This document shows, in pieces, positions 8,705 to 17,896 of a DNA stretch of 64,000 bases. Made by a program: the position numbers and the translations under genes. The notes beneath the pieces were generated by a model. That model saw only the letters and a program-made list of their open reading frames with translations, did not search any database and was not told the origin of the DNA. Origin of the DNA: DDH964 sp963806685 (GTDB lineage: Bacteria; Desulfobacterota; Desulfuromonadia; Desulfuromonadales; DDH964); NCBI GenBank assembly GCA_963806685.1, contig CAWDZB010000007.1:62001-126000 (forward strand), written 5' to 3'. The first letter of the stretch is position 1, and every line of letters begins with the position of its first letter.

Positions 8705-9700
8705 CTACCCGCCGCCCGAGAAGTGATTGAACCCCCGCGGCGCCACCGCCCGGGTCCGGCCGTCCCGGTCCTTGACCAGCAGCCCGCCATCCGGCGGCGT
8801 CACCCGGCCGATCCGGGTCACCGGCAGCGGCCAGTCGCGAGCCAGCGCTGCCAGCTGCGACTCCTTCTCCGGGGCGACGGTAAACAGCAGCTCGTAGTCC
8901 TCACCGCCGCCCAGAACCAGCTCCAGAAGCTCCGGCTGCGCCTCCAGCCGTGCGGCGGCGGGTGGCGACAGGGGGAGAGCGGCGGCCTCGAGGATCGCTC
9001 CCGCCGGCGCGGCGGCAAGAATATGGCCGAGGTCGGCGAGCAGACCGTCGGAAATGTCGATCATCGCCGTGACCAGCCCGGCGGCGGCGAGGCGGCGGCC
9101 GGCAGTGCTGCGCGCGGTCGGCCGGTGATGGCGCTCCAGCAGTTCGGCCGCGGGCTTCCCGCCGTGCTGGAGGTCATACAGCGCCAGGGCACTGTCGCCG
9201 AGGGTGCCGGTGACGTAAATGGCGTCCCCGGGCCGCGCCCCCGAGCGGCGCACCAGTTCGCCGGGGGGGATGCTTCCCTCGGCGGTGACCGATATGAACA
9301 GCGGCCCCGGCGAGCGGCAGGTATCGCCACCGGCTAGAATCGCTCCGTACTCGGTGCAGCCGGCGATGAAGCCTTCGACCAGCGCTTCCAGATCGGCCAG
9401 CGCCAGATCGGCCGGCACCCCAAGGGCCAGGTAGAGAAAGCGCGGGGTGCCGCCCATTGCCGCGATGTCGCTGACGTTGACCGCGACACTCTTGCGACCG
9501 AGGTCCTCCATCCCGGTCCAGTCGCGGCGGAAATGCACCCCCTCGATGAGCAGGTCGCTGGTGGTGAGCAGCAGCTCCCCGGCCGGCAGTTTCAGCGCCG
9601 CGCAGTCATCCCCGATCCCCAGCACCACCTCCGGCGCGTCGTGCGCCGCGTCGCGAATGCGGGCGATGAACCCGAACTCGCCGAGCTGTTCCAGCTTCAT
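8705..9700 (-). CDS. thiL: Thiamine-monophosphate kinase ThiL
   Basis: ThiL phosphorylates thiamine monophosphate to the diphosphate cofactor. The 331-residue product shows VVLGIGDDCAAL, LLLTTSDLLIEGVHF and VNVSDIAAMGG, the conserved Asp/Gly motifs of the PurM/ThiL family that bind ATP and Mg. GGEDYELLF near the C-terminus is also diagnostic. Its ATG overlaps the lon stop codon by three bases. Confidence 0.96.
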   Translation of the reverse strand: MKLEQLGEFGFIARIRDAAHDAPEVVLGIGDDCAALKLPAGELLLTTSDLLIEGVHFRRDWTGMEDLGRKSVAVNVSDIAAMGGTPRFLYLALGVPADLALADLEALVEGFIAGCTEYGAILAGGDTCRSPGPLFISVTAEGSIPPGELVRRSGARPGDAIYVTGTLGDSALALYDLQHGGKPAAELLERHHRPTARSTAGRRLAAAGLVTAMIDISDGLLADLGHILAAAPAGAILEAAALPLSPPAAARLEAQPELLELVLGGGEDYELLFTVAPEKESQLAALARDWPLPVTRIGRVTPPDGGLLVKDRDGRTRAVAPRGFNHFSGGG

Positions 9701-12045
9701 GCCGGGTCGACCAGGGCCGCGGCGAGCACCTCCGCCATACGCTGCGCCGGAACGAACTTCACCTTGCCGCGCAGGTGGCGGGGAATATCCTCGAGATCCT
9801 TGAGGTTGCGCCGGGGGATGATGATGGTGCCGATATGCGCCTGGACCGCCGCCAGCACCTTCTCCTTGAGGCCGCCAATCGGCAGTACCTTGCCACGCAG
9901 GGTGATCTCACCGGTCATCGCCACGTCCTTGCTCACCCGCCGCCCGGAGAGGGCGGAGATCAGCGCGGTGGCCATGGTCACCCCGGCGCTCGGGCCGTCC
10001 TTGGGGATCGCCCCGGCGGGGACGTGGACGTGGATGTCCCTGGCCTCGAAAACGGCCGGGTCGATGCCCAGTTCCTCGGCATGGGCGCGAGCGTAGGAAA
10101 GGGCCGCCTGGGCACTCTCCTTCATCACCTCGCCGAGATACCCGGTCAGGGTCAGCTGCCCCTTCCCCTTCATGGTGTTGACCTCGACGTAGAGGATCTC
10201 GCCCCCAACCTCGGTCCAGGCCAGGCCGGTGGCAATCCCCGCCTCGTCCTCGCGGCGCTCCTCTTCCGGCAGGTAGCGGGGCTGGCCGAGGAAGCGGGCC
10301 AGGGTGTTTTCGCTGACCCTCACCGGTTGCTTTTTCCCCTCGGCGAAGCGCCGTGCCACCTTGCGGCAGATGCTGCCAATCTCCCGTTCCAGATTGCGAA
10401 GGCCGGCCTCGGCGGTATAGCCGGTAATTAGCCCGAGCAGGGCGTTGCGGGAGAAATGGACGGCCCCTTTCTTCAGGCCGTTGGCCTCCAGCTGACGGGG
10501 GATGAGGTAGCGGTTGGCGATGGAGATCTTTTCCTCGGCCGTGTAGCCGGCGAGGCGAATCACTTCCAGGCGGTCCTTGAGGGCCGACGGAATCGGATCC
10601 AGGACGTTGGCCGTGGCCACGAACAGGACCTTGGAGAGGTCGAAGGGGAGATTGATATAGTGGTCCGAAAAGGCGTGGTTCTGCTCCGGGTCAAGCAGCT
10701 CCAAGAGCGCCGCGGAGGGGTCGCCGCGGAAATCGGCGCCGATTTTGTCCAGTTCGTCGAGCATGAAGACCGGGTTGTTGGTTCCGGCCTGTTTCATCCC
10801 CTGCAGCACCCGGCCGGGCATGGCCCCAACGTAGGTGCGGCGGTGGCCGCGGATCTCCGCCTCGTCGCGCACCCCACCCAGGGAGACGCGCACGAATTCT
10901 CGCCCCAAGGCACGGGCGATGGACTTGCCGAGGCTGGTCTTGCCGACGCCCGGGGGGCCGACGAAGCAGAGGACCGGGCCCTTGAGGTCCTTCTTCAGCT
11001 TGCGCACGGCAAGAAATTCGAGGATCCGCTCCTTGACCTTCTCCAGGTCGTAGTGGTCCTCGTCGAGCACCCTGCGCGCCTTCTTCAAATCGAGGTTGTC
11101 GCGGGTCGAGCGGCTCCAGGGGAGCTCGACCAGCCAGTCGAGGTAGGTGCGGATCAGCGAGTATTCGGCGGCCTCGGGATGCATGGTCTCCAGCCGCCGC
11201 AGCTGCTTTTCGGCCTCGGCCTGCGCCTCCTGCGGAAGCCGCGCCTGCTCGAGCTTGCCCTGCAGTTCGGCGACATCCTCGGCGCGCGGGTCGGCCTCGC
11301 CGAGCTCGGCCTGGATCGCCCGCAGCTGCTCGCGCAGGAAGTATTCCCGCTGGCTCTTGCCCATCTCCTCCTTGGCCTGGCTCTGGATGCGGTTCTGCAC
11401 CGTCATCAGCTCCAGCTCCTTGGCGAGAAAGGTCTTGATCCGCAGCAGCCGTTCGATCGGGTCGAGGATTTCAATCAGCTCCTGGGCTTCGGGCACCTTG
11501 AGCCCGATGTTGCTCGCCACCAGGTCGGCAAGGCCCCCGGGCTCCTCGATGTTCTCCACCACCAGGATGACCTCCGGCGGAATGTTCTTGCCGAGGTTGA
11601 CCAGTTGGCCGAGCTGGTCGCGGACGGTGCGCATCAACGCCTCCACCTCGATCGGCAGTTCGTCCTGCGCCGGCTCGACGATGCGCTCGATCCGCACCGA
11701 GAAGTGCGGCTCGGTGGCCGTGAAGCGTTCGATATGCCCCTTAGCCAACCCCTGGGTAAGGATCTTGATCCGGCCGTCAGGGAGTTTGAGCATGCGCATG
11801 ATCATCGCCACCGTGCCGGTGGCGTAGATTCCCTCCGGAGCCGGCTCCTCCTCGCCGAGATCCTTCTGGGTGGCAAGGAAAATCAGCCGGTCGCCGGCCA
11901 GTGCGGTATCGACGGCGGCGATCGATTTGTCCCGGCCGACAAACAGCGGCAGGATCATGTAGGGGAAGATGACGACGTCCCGAACCGGGAGCAGGGGGAG
12001 TTCGTCGGGGATTTGGGTCTCTCTCTTTTCCGGGCTGGTTGCCAA
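9697..12045 (-). CDS. lon: ATP-dependent Lon protease
   Basis: Lon is the AAA+ protease that degrades misfolded and regulatory proteins. The order is LON substrate domain (LPLLPVRDVVIFPYMILPLF), coiled coil, AAA+ module with Walker A GPPGVGKTSLG and Walker B VFMLDELDK, then the Ser-Lys protease domain (PKDGPSAGV holds the catalytic Ser). I chose a TTG start at 12045 (AGAGAGGA upstream), giving 782 residues. A GTG at 12111 would add 22 residues of unconserved Arg/Pro-rich sequence. It is the first gene of the run leading into thiL and the chemotaxis genes. Confidence 0.95.
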   Translation of the reverse strand: MATSPEKRETQIPDELPLLPVRDVVIFPYMILPLFVGRDKSIAAVDTALAGDRLIFLATQKDLGEEEPAPEGIYATGTVAMIMRMLKLPDGRIKILTQGLAKGHIERFTATEPHFSVRIERIVEPAQDELPIEVEALMRTVRDQLGQLVNLGKNIPPEVILVVENIEEPGGLADLVASNIGLKVPEAQELIEILDPIERLLRIKTFLAKELELMTVQNRIQSQAKEEMGKSQREYFLREQLRAIQAELGEADPRAEDVAELQGKLEQARLPQEAQAEAEKQLRRLETMHPEAAEYSLIRTYLDWLVELPWSRSTRDNLDLKKARRVLDEDHYDLEKVKERILEFLAVRKLKKDLKGPVLCFVGPPGVGKTSLGKSIARALGREFVRVSLGGVRDEAEIRGHRRTYVGAMPGRVLQGMKQAGTNNPVFMLDELDKIGADFRGDPSAALLELLDPEQNHAFSDHYINLPFDLSKVLFVATANVLDPIPSALKDRLEVIRLAGYTAEEKISIANRYLIPRQLEANGLKKGAVHFSRNALLGLITGYTAEAGLRNLEREIGSICRKVARRFAEGKKQPVRVSENTLARFLGQPRYLPEEERREDEAGIATGLAWTEVGGEILYVEVNTMKGKGQLTLTGYLGEVMKESAQAALSYARAHAEELGIDPAVFEARDIHVHVPAGAIPKDGPSAGVTMATALISALSGRRVSKDVAMTGEITLRGKVLPIGGLKEKVLAAVQAHIGTIIIPRRNLKDLEDIPRHLRGKVKFVPAQRMAEVLAAALVDPA

Positions 12046-12190
12046 GGGTAGGTCCTCTCTGCCGGCCGGAGACCGGGGTGCTCTGCATGGATGAAATCGC
12101 CCCCTCCCCACGGTTCAGGCTGTTGCCTGCTGCCGGCGGGGGCGCATAGCTGCCGACAAGATACCGGATGCGCTGGCCGATGTCCAGCCG

Positions 12191-13009
12191 CTATTGTCTT
12201 CTCGTGTCGGGGACTTGGGCCGTTTCCCGGGGGCCGGAGCGGGCCCGAAAAACCTCCCGGACCTCCCCCTGGCAGGAGCCATCTGCGGCAAATCGACGTT
12301 CGTGAAATACCACCTCACCATCCACCCTGACCAGCAGCAGGGTGGAACAGCGGGTTCCGTACTCCGCGCTGCAGATGAAACGAGAGGAGAGCAGGCGCTC
12401 CCGCTCCGGACCGACGCCGGTATCGGGTAGCTCGCTGTCGGGCGCCGGGGCGCGATCGGCAAGAAGGGCAAAGAGCTCAGTGCTCGTCACTTGCCCTTCC
12501 CGCACTATCTGGGCAAGTGCTGCCTTGCCACCAACCACCTTCGGCCAGGGGGTATCAAGCAGAGCGTTACTGAGGCCGTAGACGCCCGGCGGCAGCATCC
12601 GGACCCATCCCTCGCGGCTGCCGAAGTAGGCGACGGACTCCCGGTCCCCGGCGAGCAGGTTGAAGGGCCGGTAGTCCTGCGCCTGCACGGTGGCCGCCGT
12701 CAGCCCGCTCCCTGCTTCGGCACCGGCAGCAAGAAAATCGCGCACCAGCAGCCCCCGGGAAAAAGCTCCCTCCCGCCCCATGGCCGGATCGCGGAAGTCA
12801 CGGAAATTGGTGACCGCCGCCCAGCGCCCACGACGGTCCACCCCGCACCAAGTGCCGCCCCCGACCAGATCGCGGCCGGCCAATATTCCGATCGGCTCGG
12901 GCCACCAGGCGGCCGGCGCCGTCGGCCGGGCGTGAAACTCGTCGCGGTTGGCGGCCATGATCAGGCAGTATTCGGGATGACGGTTCCAGGCCAGAAGGAT
13001 CAAACACAT
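12191..13009 (-). CDS. NRDE family protein (TANGO2-like)
   Basis: The 272-residue protein begins MCLILLAWNRHPEY and contains the family signature AANRDEF, with Cys2 exposed after Met removal as in Ntn-type hydrolases. TANGO2/NRDE proteins have no settled biochemical role in bacteria; haem handling and Ntn-hydrolase activity have been proposed. The start at 13009 is fixed by the conserved MC; the frame continues upstream without conservation. It stands alone between lon and the two-component pair. Confidence 0.85.
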   Translation of the reverse strand: MCLILLAWNRHPEYCLIMAANRDEFHARPTAPAAWWPEPIGILAGRDLVGGGTWCGVDRRGRWAAVTNFRDFRDPAMGREGAFSRGLLVRDFLAAGAEAGSGLTAATVQAQDYRPFNLLAGDRESVAYFGSREGWVRMLPPGVYGLSNALLDTPWPKVVGGKAALAQIVREGQVTSTELFALLADRAPAPDSELPDTGVGPERERLLSSRFICSAEYGTRCSTLLLVRVDGEVVFHERRFAADGSCQGEVREVFRARSGPRETAQVPDTRRQ

Positions 13010-13096
13010 GGCGCGCAACACTTTCCGGCAAGTGGCCGGAAGATAGAGGGTTTCGATAACCACCAGCCGGGGAGGCTCCCCCCGCAAAATCCCTTT

Positions 13097-13828
13097 TCAC
13101 CGCCCTGAACCGGTTGCCCCCTGGCAAGCGCTCATCATTAGCCGGTAGCCGACGCCGTGCACGGTGACGATCACCTCGGGGTGGGAGGGGTCGCGTTCGA
13201 GCTTTTTGCGCAGCTGGGCGATGTGCTGGTCGAGGGTGCGGGTGGTGCCGAAGTAATCGACGCCCCAGGCGGCGTTGAGCAGCTCGTTGCGCGACAGCAC
13301 CTCGCCGGGGCGGGCGGCAAAGGTCTCCAGCAGCTTAAGCTCCCGGGGACTCAGCGGATGGCTGACGCCGTCCCGCTCCAACTGGTAGCTGCGGCGGTCG
13401 ACCGTCGCCGGACCGAGGGGGAACCGCTCCCGCCGCAAGGGGTCCGGTGCGCCGGCTTCCCGGGCCCGGCGCAGCGCCGCGGCGATGCGGGCCCGCAGTT
13501 CGTGGAGACCGAAGGGCTTGGTCACGTAGTCGTCGGCGCCCAGTTCCAGGCCGATCACCTTGTCGATCTCCTCCCCCTTGGCGGTCAGCAGGATCAGCGG
13601 CGTCCGGGCGTCCTCCCGGCGGATCTCGCGGCACAGATCGAAACCGCTCTTCTCCGGCATCATCACGTCGAGCAGCAGCAGGTCGGGACGGTCGGCACGG
13701 TAGGCGGCCAGTGCAGCGGCACCGTCGCCGGTGGCCGTGACCCGGTAGCCTTCCGCCTCCAGCAGATCGATCAATCCCTGGCGCAGGTCGGCGTCGTCTT
13801 CGGCAATCAGGATATGGGGTCCGATCAT
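13097..13828 (-). CDS. OmpR/PhoB-family response regulator
   Basis: A receiver domain (Asp11-Asp12, phosphoacceptor Asp54 in LLLLDVMMP, YVTKPFG lysine) is followed by a winged-helix DNA-binding domain. The latter is seen as LSPRELKLLETFAARPGEVL, then RTLDQHIAQLRKKLE and VHGVGYR. The product has 243 residues from the ATG at 13828, with AGGA upstream. The start overlaps the end of the histidine kinase gene by four bases, so the pair is one operon. The target genes are not evident; the neighbouring VWA gene is one possibility. Confidence 0.93.
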   Translation of the reverse strand: MIGPHILIAEDDADLRQGLIDLLEAEGYRVTATGDGAAALAAYRADRPDLLLLDVMMPEKSGFDLCREIRREDARTPLILLTAKGEEIDKVIGLELGADDYVTKPFGLHELRARIAAALRRAREAGAPDPLRRERFPLGPATVDRRSYQLERDGVSHPLSPRELKLLETFAARPGEVLSRNELLNAAWGVDYFGTTRTLDQHIAQLRKKLERDPSHPEVIVTVHGVGYRLMMSACQGATGSGR

Positions 13829-15522
13829 GGGCAGGTCCTGGTGCGGGGGAGGGTCAGTTCGAAACAGCTCCCGGCCCCGGCTGCCGGGCACAGCTCCAGC
13901 CGGCCGCCGAGACCGGCGGCGAGCTGGCGGGCGATGCTCAGGCCGAGGCCTGAGCCCTGCTGACGAGTGGTCAGGGAACTGTCGATGCGGTGAAACTTTT
14001 CAAACACCCGGCTACGGTGGGCAGCCGGGATGCCCGGGCCGAAATCCCGCAGCCGGAGCCGTGCCGTGTCCCCGTCGGCGTTCACGGTCAGCAGCAGGTG
14101 CTGCCCGGCCGCCGCGTACTTGATGGCGTTGTCGAGCAGGTTGAGAAGAATTTGCTCGAGGGCGTCGCGCTCGGCGCTGACCGTCAGGGGTGCGGACGGC
14201 AACTGCCGTTCCAGCTCCATGCCGGCCTCGCGCAGGCGGGGCGCCTGGCGCTCCAGCAGGGCGTCGACCACTTCGATCAGATCCAGGGGTTCGCAGCGAA
14301 AGGTCCGCCGGCCCTGCTCCAGGCGGCTGAAATCGAGGATGTTGTTGACCAGCCGGGTCAGCCGCTCGCTCTCCTTGACGATGGTCTGCAGATAGTGTCG
14401 CTGCCGCTCCGGCTCGGTGATCGTCCCCTCGTCGAGCAGTTCGGCGTACATGCGCACCGTAGTCAGCGGGGTCTTTAGTTCGTGAGAGACGTTGGCGACG
14501 AAGCTGGTCTTCTGGTGCGCCTCGCGCTGCTGGCGCCAGGCCTGCCAGAGCAGCAGCGAGCCGCCGAGTAGGATGGCGGCGGTGAAGGTGCCGACCAGCA
14601 GCGAGCCGACCAACCGGATGCCTCCTCCGGCGCCGGCGGCATTCGGGGCGGCATAGACAACGACCCGCCAGTGGGGGAGGGCGGACACCGCCGCGGCCGC
14701 CAGCGGGTTGCTGCCGGCGGTCACTTCGGAGGGGCCGACCTGGTGAAAGACGGCACCGTTGCCGTCGAGCAGAGCGTAGCTCTCGCGGACGGCCGGCCGG
14801 TTCGGCAGGTTGCCGAGCAGGCGGCTGAGCAAAGCCATCATCTCCACTTCGACGCCATAGCGCCGCGGGCTGCCGGCCGGGGCGAACCATCCCAGCAGGT
14901 GGAGGCGATTGTCGGCGTACCAGCTGCGCCAGCCGCTACGACCGGATTGCGCCGAGGCCGGAGCCGAAGCGGACCGGGTGCTGTCGACCGCAGCGCTCTC
15001 GCCGACGGTCGCGGCGCTCGGTGCCTGCTGGGCCAACTGGCGCAGTTCCCGGCGCTCGGCAAGGACGGTACTGACCGACGGCGGGGCCAGCCCCTTCTCG
15101 CGGGGCGGTTCCTGCCACGCCCCCGGGTTGGTGAAAAACGCCTGGTAGCGGCGGACAAAGGCCGCCTCCTCGTCACTCGCCGGGTGCCGTGGATCGGGGA
15201 ACTGCAACCCCTCCCCCGCCTGCCAGACAAAGACATTGCGCACCAGCGGGTTTTCCTGCCGCCAGACGGTCAGACGCCCGGTCAGGTCGTCCTGCGGCAG
15301 GCTGCGCAGGGTTTCCTGCAGGGCGTCTTCCACCTCGGCTACCGACAGATCGATATTGGCGGCAATGACGCTCACCCGGTCGAAGGCCGCTGCCCGGTTA
15401 CGGTCGACCAGCCGGGCCTCCTCGTTGCGAAGCAGCCGCAGCGCGCCGAACCCGAGAAGCAGGGTCGGAATCAGCAGAAGGAACCAGGCGAGGATGATCT
15501 GTCCGGATTTGTGCACGGGCAT
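13825..15522 (-). CDS. Membrane sensor histidine kinase
   Basis: The 565-residue kinase has a membrane helix at about 10-30, a large extracytoplasmic region (about 31-300) rich in Ala/Ser around 165-195, and a second helix at about 303-326. The HisKA domain carries His347 (NVSHELKTPLT), and the ATPase has N-box LNLLDNAIKYA, RDFGPGIP and GSGLGLSIA. No HAMP domain is obvious between helix 2 and HisKA. The extracytoplasmic domain is not one I recognise. It is the partner of the downstream regulator. Confidence 0.93.
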   Translation of the reverse strand: MPVHKSGQIILAWFLLLIPTLLLGFGALRLLRNEEARLVDRNRAAAFDRVSVIAANIDLSVAEVEDALQETLRSLPQDDLTGRLTVWRQENPLVRNVFVWQAGEGLQFPDPRHPASDEEAAFVRRYQAFFTNPGAWQEPPREKGLAPPSVSTVLAERRELRQLAQQAPSAATVGESAAVDSTRSASAPASAQSGRSGWRSWYADNRLHLLGWFAPAGSPRRYGVEVEMMALLSRLLGNLPNRPAVRESYALLDGNGAVFHQVGPSEVTAGSNPLAAAAVSALPHWRVVVYAAPNAAGAGGGIRLVGSLLVGTFTAAILLGGSLLLWQAWRQQREAHQKTSFVANVSHELKTPLTTVRMYAELLDEGTITEPERQRHYLQTIVKESERLTRLVNNILDFSRLEQGRRTFRCEPLDLIEVVDALLERQAPRLREAGMELERQLPSAPLTVSAERDALEQILLNLLDNAIKYAAAGQHLLLTVNADGDTARLRLRDFGPGIPAAHRSRVFEKFHRIDSSLTTRQQGSGLGLSIARQLAAGLGGRLELCPAAGAGSCFELTLPRTRTCP

Positions 15523-15618
15523 CGGGTCCCATTCTCAAATCAGCAGGGGGCGAACTCTGGTAGTGTACTAAATCCTGCGGCACCCGGGGCAGCATTTTGT
15601 GCCGGGCGGAAAATGCTT

Positions 15619-15648
15619 CGGCCGGGAGCGGCATTTCGCTCCCGGCCG
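15619..15648 (-). terminator. Hairpin terminator after the VWA gene
   Basis: A perfect 12-bp GC-rich stem (15619-15630 with 15637-15648) with a 6-base loop lies just after the stop codon at 15672. The U-run on the minus strand is weak (GCATTTT). It separates the VWA gene from the histidine kinase operon. Confidence 0.65.
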
Positions 15649-15671
15649 GTCCCCGCGCCTCCCGGTGGGGG

Positions 15672-17000
15672 TCAATAGTCCTTCTGCTGCTGGCGGACCC
15701 TGTAGCTCTCGGAGCGGATCTCCTTCTTCACTGGGCTGGGCAGGCTCGGGGCGGCGAAGGTCGCGGCATCCCCTTCCAAAGCCTGGGCCTTGCCGGCCAG
15801 GTCGCCGAAGCCGAGGGCAGCGCTCTGCTGCTGCAGCTCTTCGCTCTTCTGCTTCAATTCCCGCACCGCCTCGTCCTTGCGGCCGGCATTGTAAAGATCG
15901 AGTGCCTTGTCGCGGCTGGCGGCCATTTCGTTCTCCACCACCGCATTGACCACCGTCTTGTTGGCGGACTTGACCACCTCCGCCCGGTGCCGGGAGAAGC
16001 GGACCCGCGCCAGGGCGGAACTGCTCTCGGCCTCGCCCGACAAGGCGTTCTGGTAGCGGCAGCGGGCCGTTGCCACCTCCCGGCTCTGGTCGGCCTGGCC
16101 CGGATCGATTTCCACCTCGACCAGGGCGTACTTCTCCTGCCCTCCGTAGAGCTGGTTGAGGTGGATTTCCACCCGATCACGATGTATCCGCCCTTCGCGG
16201 CCGATAATACGCAGCGGCCGCACCCCCGGTGGGCAGGTGATCTCGATGATCACCTGGCGCGCCGCGACGCTCAGCACATCCCCCAGTTCCTGGGCAAAAA
16301 TCCGCGGCAGGTCAGCGCTCGACTCGACGAAGTAATGGTTGCCGTCGCTCTTCTCGGCCAGCTGCGTCATCAAATCCTCGTTGAAATCGTTACCGATGCC
16401 GATGGTGGTCACCGATATCCCCTCCTTGACCAGCGCCGAACCGAGTCGGGCCAGATCCTCGGGGGAGCTGGGCCCGACGTTGGCCAGCCCGTCGGAGAGG
16501 AGGATCATGCGGTGGCTGTACGGCCCGCCCAGATGCTTGCGCACCTCGGCGGCTCCCTGGCTGACGGCACCGAACAGGGCGGTGTTGCCGCCCGGGCGGA
16601 TGGCCCGGATCCGCCCCTCGATCCATTCACTGTTGGCCGCGCTCTGGGGCGGGACCAGGGTCTGCACGGTGTGGTCGTAGACCACCAGGGAGAAGATGTC
16701 ACGCGGTTCCAGGCGGCGCAGGGCGGTGACGGCGGCCTCCTTGGCCTTTTCCAGTTTGGCGCCGCTCATGGAGCCGGAGCGGTCAAGAACCAGGGTCAGG
16801 TTGACGGGGGGGCGCTCCGTCTCGCGGGGAATACGCGGGACATCGAGGCTGATCTTGATGACCGCCTTCTCCCGTTGTCCGGCCGCAAGCACCTTCCGGT
16901 CGAGGGAGAGATCACAGCCTACCAGCGGCCCGGCCAGGGCCGGGGGGATGAGGGCGGTGAAGAGGAGCAAGAGCAGGGCGAGATAACGCATCGATTTCAT
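15672..17000 (-). CDS. Secreted von Willebrand factor A domain protein
   Basis: The 442-residue product starts with a signal peptide (MKSMRYLALLLLLFTALIPP) and carries a VWA domain with an intact metal-binding MIDAS motif DRSGSMS (Asp73, Ser75, Ser77). A later LLSDGLANVG segment belongs to the same site. The C-terminal third is a helical region rich in Glu, Lys and Gln. The layout resembles 'Ca-activated chloride channel' homologues, which in bacteria are usually of unknown function. The start at 17000 has a strong GGAGG upstream, and a terminator hairpin follows the gene. Confidence 0.88.
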   Translation of the reverse strand: MKSMRYLALLLLLFTALIPPALAGPLVGCDLSLDRKVLAAGQREKAVIKISLDVPRIPRETERPPVNLTLVLDRSGSMSGAKLEKAKEAAVTALRRLEPRDIFSLVVYDHTVQTLVPPQSAANSEWIEGRIRAIRPGGNTALFGAVSQGAAEVRKHLGGPYSHRMILLSDGLANVGPSSPEDLARLGSALVKEGISVTTIGIGNDFNEDLMTQLAEKSDGNHYFVESSADLPRIFAQELGDVLSVAARQVIIEITCPPGVRPLRIIGREGRIHRDRVEIHLNQLYGGQEKYALVEVEIDPGQADQSREVATARCRYQNALSGEAESSSALARVRFSRHRAEVVKSANKTVVNAVVENEMAASRDKALDLYNAGRKDEAVRELKQKSEELQQQSAALGFGDLAGKAQALEGDAATFAAPSLPSPVKKEIRSESYRVRQQQKDY

Positions 17001-17534
17001 AGATTGCCTCCTTTCGTACGGTGCATGCGGGCGCGGTTCAAGGTGTGCCCAGTAAAGCACCGACGGGAAAGGAAGTCGTCATGGCGGCGTCAAGGATTTG
17101 TAAAAAAAATGTCATGGGTCGCCGCGTGGGTCTACCGTCTCCGCATAACTGCCGGGGCGGCCAACCGAGAAACGGCTCCAACAAAAAAGGACAGCTCGAA
17201 AAAGCCGCCCTCAACAATCTGCACGGCCGGTCCAATGGAACGGGCCATTTTTCTCCTCAAACGACAACCTCCCGCTCATCTGGCGGGAGGTGCCTTGCTT
17301 CAGCCGGTTCGTCGCTTCCGGCTGCATCACCCTGCGGGGCAGGGCGACCATCCCCCCGAAGGGGGTCAAGGTTTGCTATGTTTCGATGTGGTTTTCGATG
17401 GCTTTGAACCTCCTTTCTGCTTGTTTTCAGTTTAGCGCGCCGGGAAGCAAATGCAAGTCCTTCCCTTTAACTTGCACCCCCACCGATTTATGCTAAACGA
17501 AAGAGAGAACCCGCCGAGTTGAAGGGAGGCGCAT
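17001..17534. other. Gene-free intergenic region between divergent VWA and YtxH genes
   Basis: No convincing coding sequence is present in about 530 bases. It should hold the promoters for the minus-strand VWA gene and the plus-strand YtxH gene. A block of consecutive hairpins (17268-17371) is described separately. Short open frames here lack ribosome sites and recognisable similarity. Confidence 0.6.
17268..17371. ncRNA. Candidate structured RNA: hairpins closed by an outer helix
   Basis: Four stems follow in series: 17268-17275/17283-17290 (8 bp), 17301-17307/17318-17324 (7 bp), 17330-17335/17339-17344 (6 bp), and a C-run/G-run stem at 17346-17367. CCTTG at 17293-17297 can pair with CAAGG at 17367-17371, enclosing the last three as a multibranched junction. 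No known riboswitch consensus was recognised on either strand. It could belong to the leader of the VWA gene (minus) or the YtxH gene (plus). Confidence 0.35.
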
Positions 17535-17882
17535 ATGAATGAAAACCAGAAGGCAACGACCGTAGGGGCAATCATGCTTGTCGCGGGCGGACTGATCGGC
17601 GCCGGTTTGGGCCTTCTCTATGCGCCGCAGACGGGGAAAAAGACCCGCCGTCAATTGGGACGTTACGGCAGGCAGGTCCGCACCGAAGCCGAGGCGATGG
17701 TGCGTGATTCAGCGGATGCCGTACGCGATGCCGTGGAAAACCTTTCCGAACGGACCGGCGATCTGGTCGACCGCGGTGGCGAGGTGGCCGAAGAATGGCG
17801 CAAGCACCTTATGGAAACCCTTGAGAACGGCCAGAAAAGCATCGACCGCCAGCGGCAGAAACTGGCGGGAATCTGGAAATAG
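17535..17882 (+). CDS. YtxH domain small membrane protein
   Basis: The 115-residue protein has one membrane helix (about 9-29, AIMLVAGGLIGAGLGLLYAP) followed by the PQTGKKTRR basic motif typical of YtxH/GvpP-like stress proteins. A long amphipathic, apolipoprotein-like helical tail follows. GGGAGG stands 7 bases before the ATG. Such proteins are often stress induced, but their role is not known. It is convergent with the MscS-type gene, 14 bases away. Confidence 0.85.
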   Translation: MNENQKATTVGAIMLVAGGLIGAGLGLLYAPQTGKKTRRQLGRYGRQVRTEAEAMVRDSADAVRDAVENLSERTGDLVDRGGEVAEEWRKHLMETLENGQKSIDRQRQKLAGIWK

Positions 17883-17896
17883 TAGGCCTGCGGCAG

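Noticed and set aside
17268..17371. Cyclic di-GMP (GEMM) or molybdenum-cofactor riboswitch
   Set aside because: The arrangement of hairpins suggested these, but the conserved unpaired bases of neither family are present on either strand.
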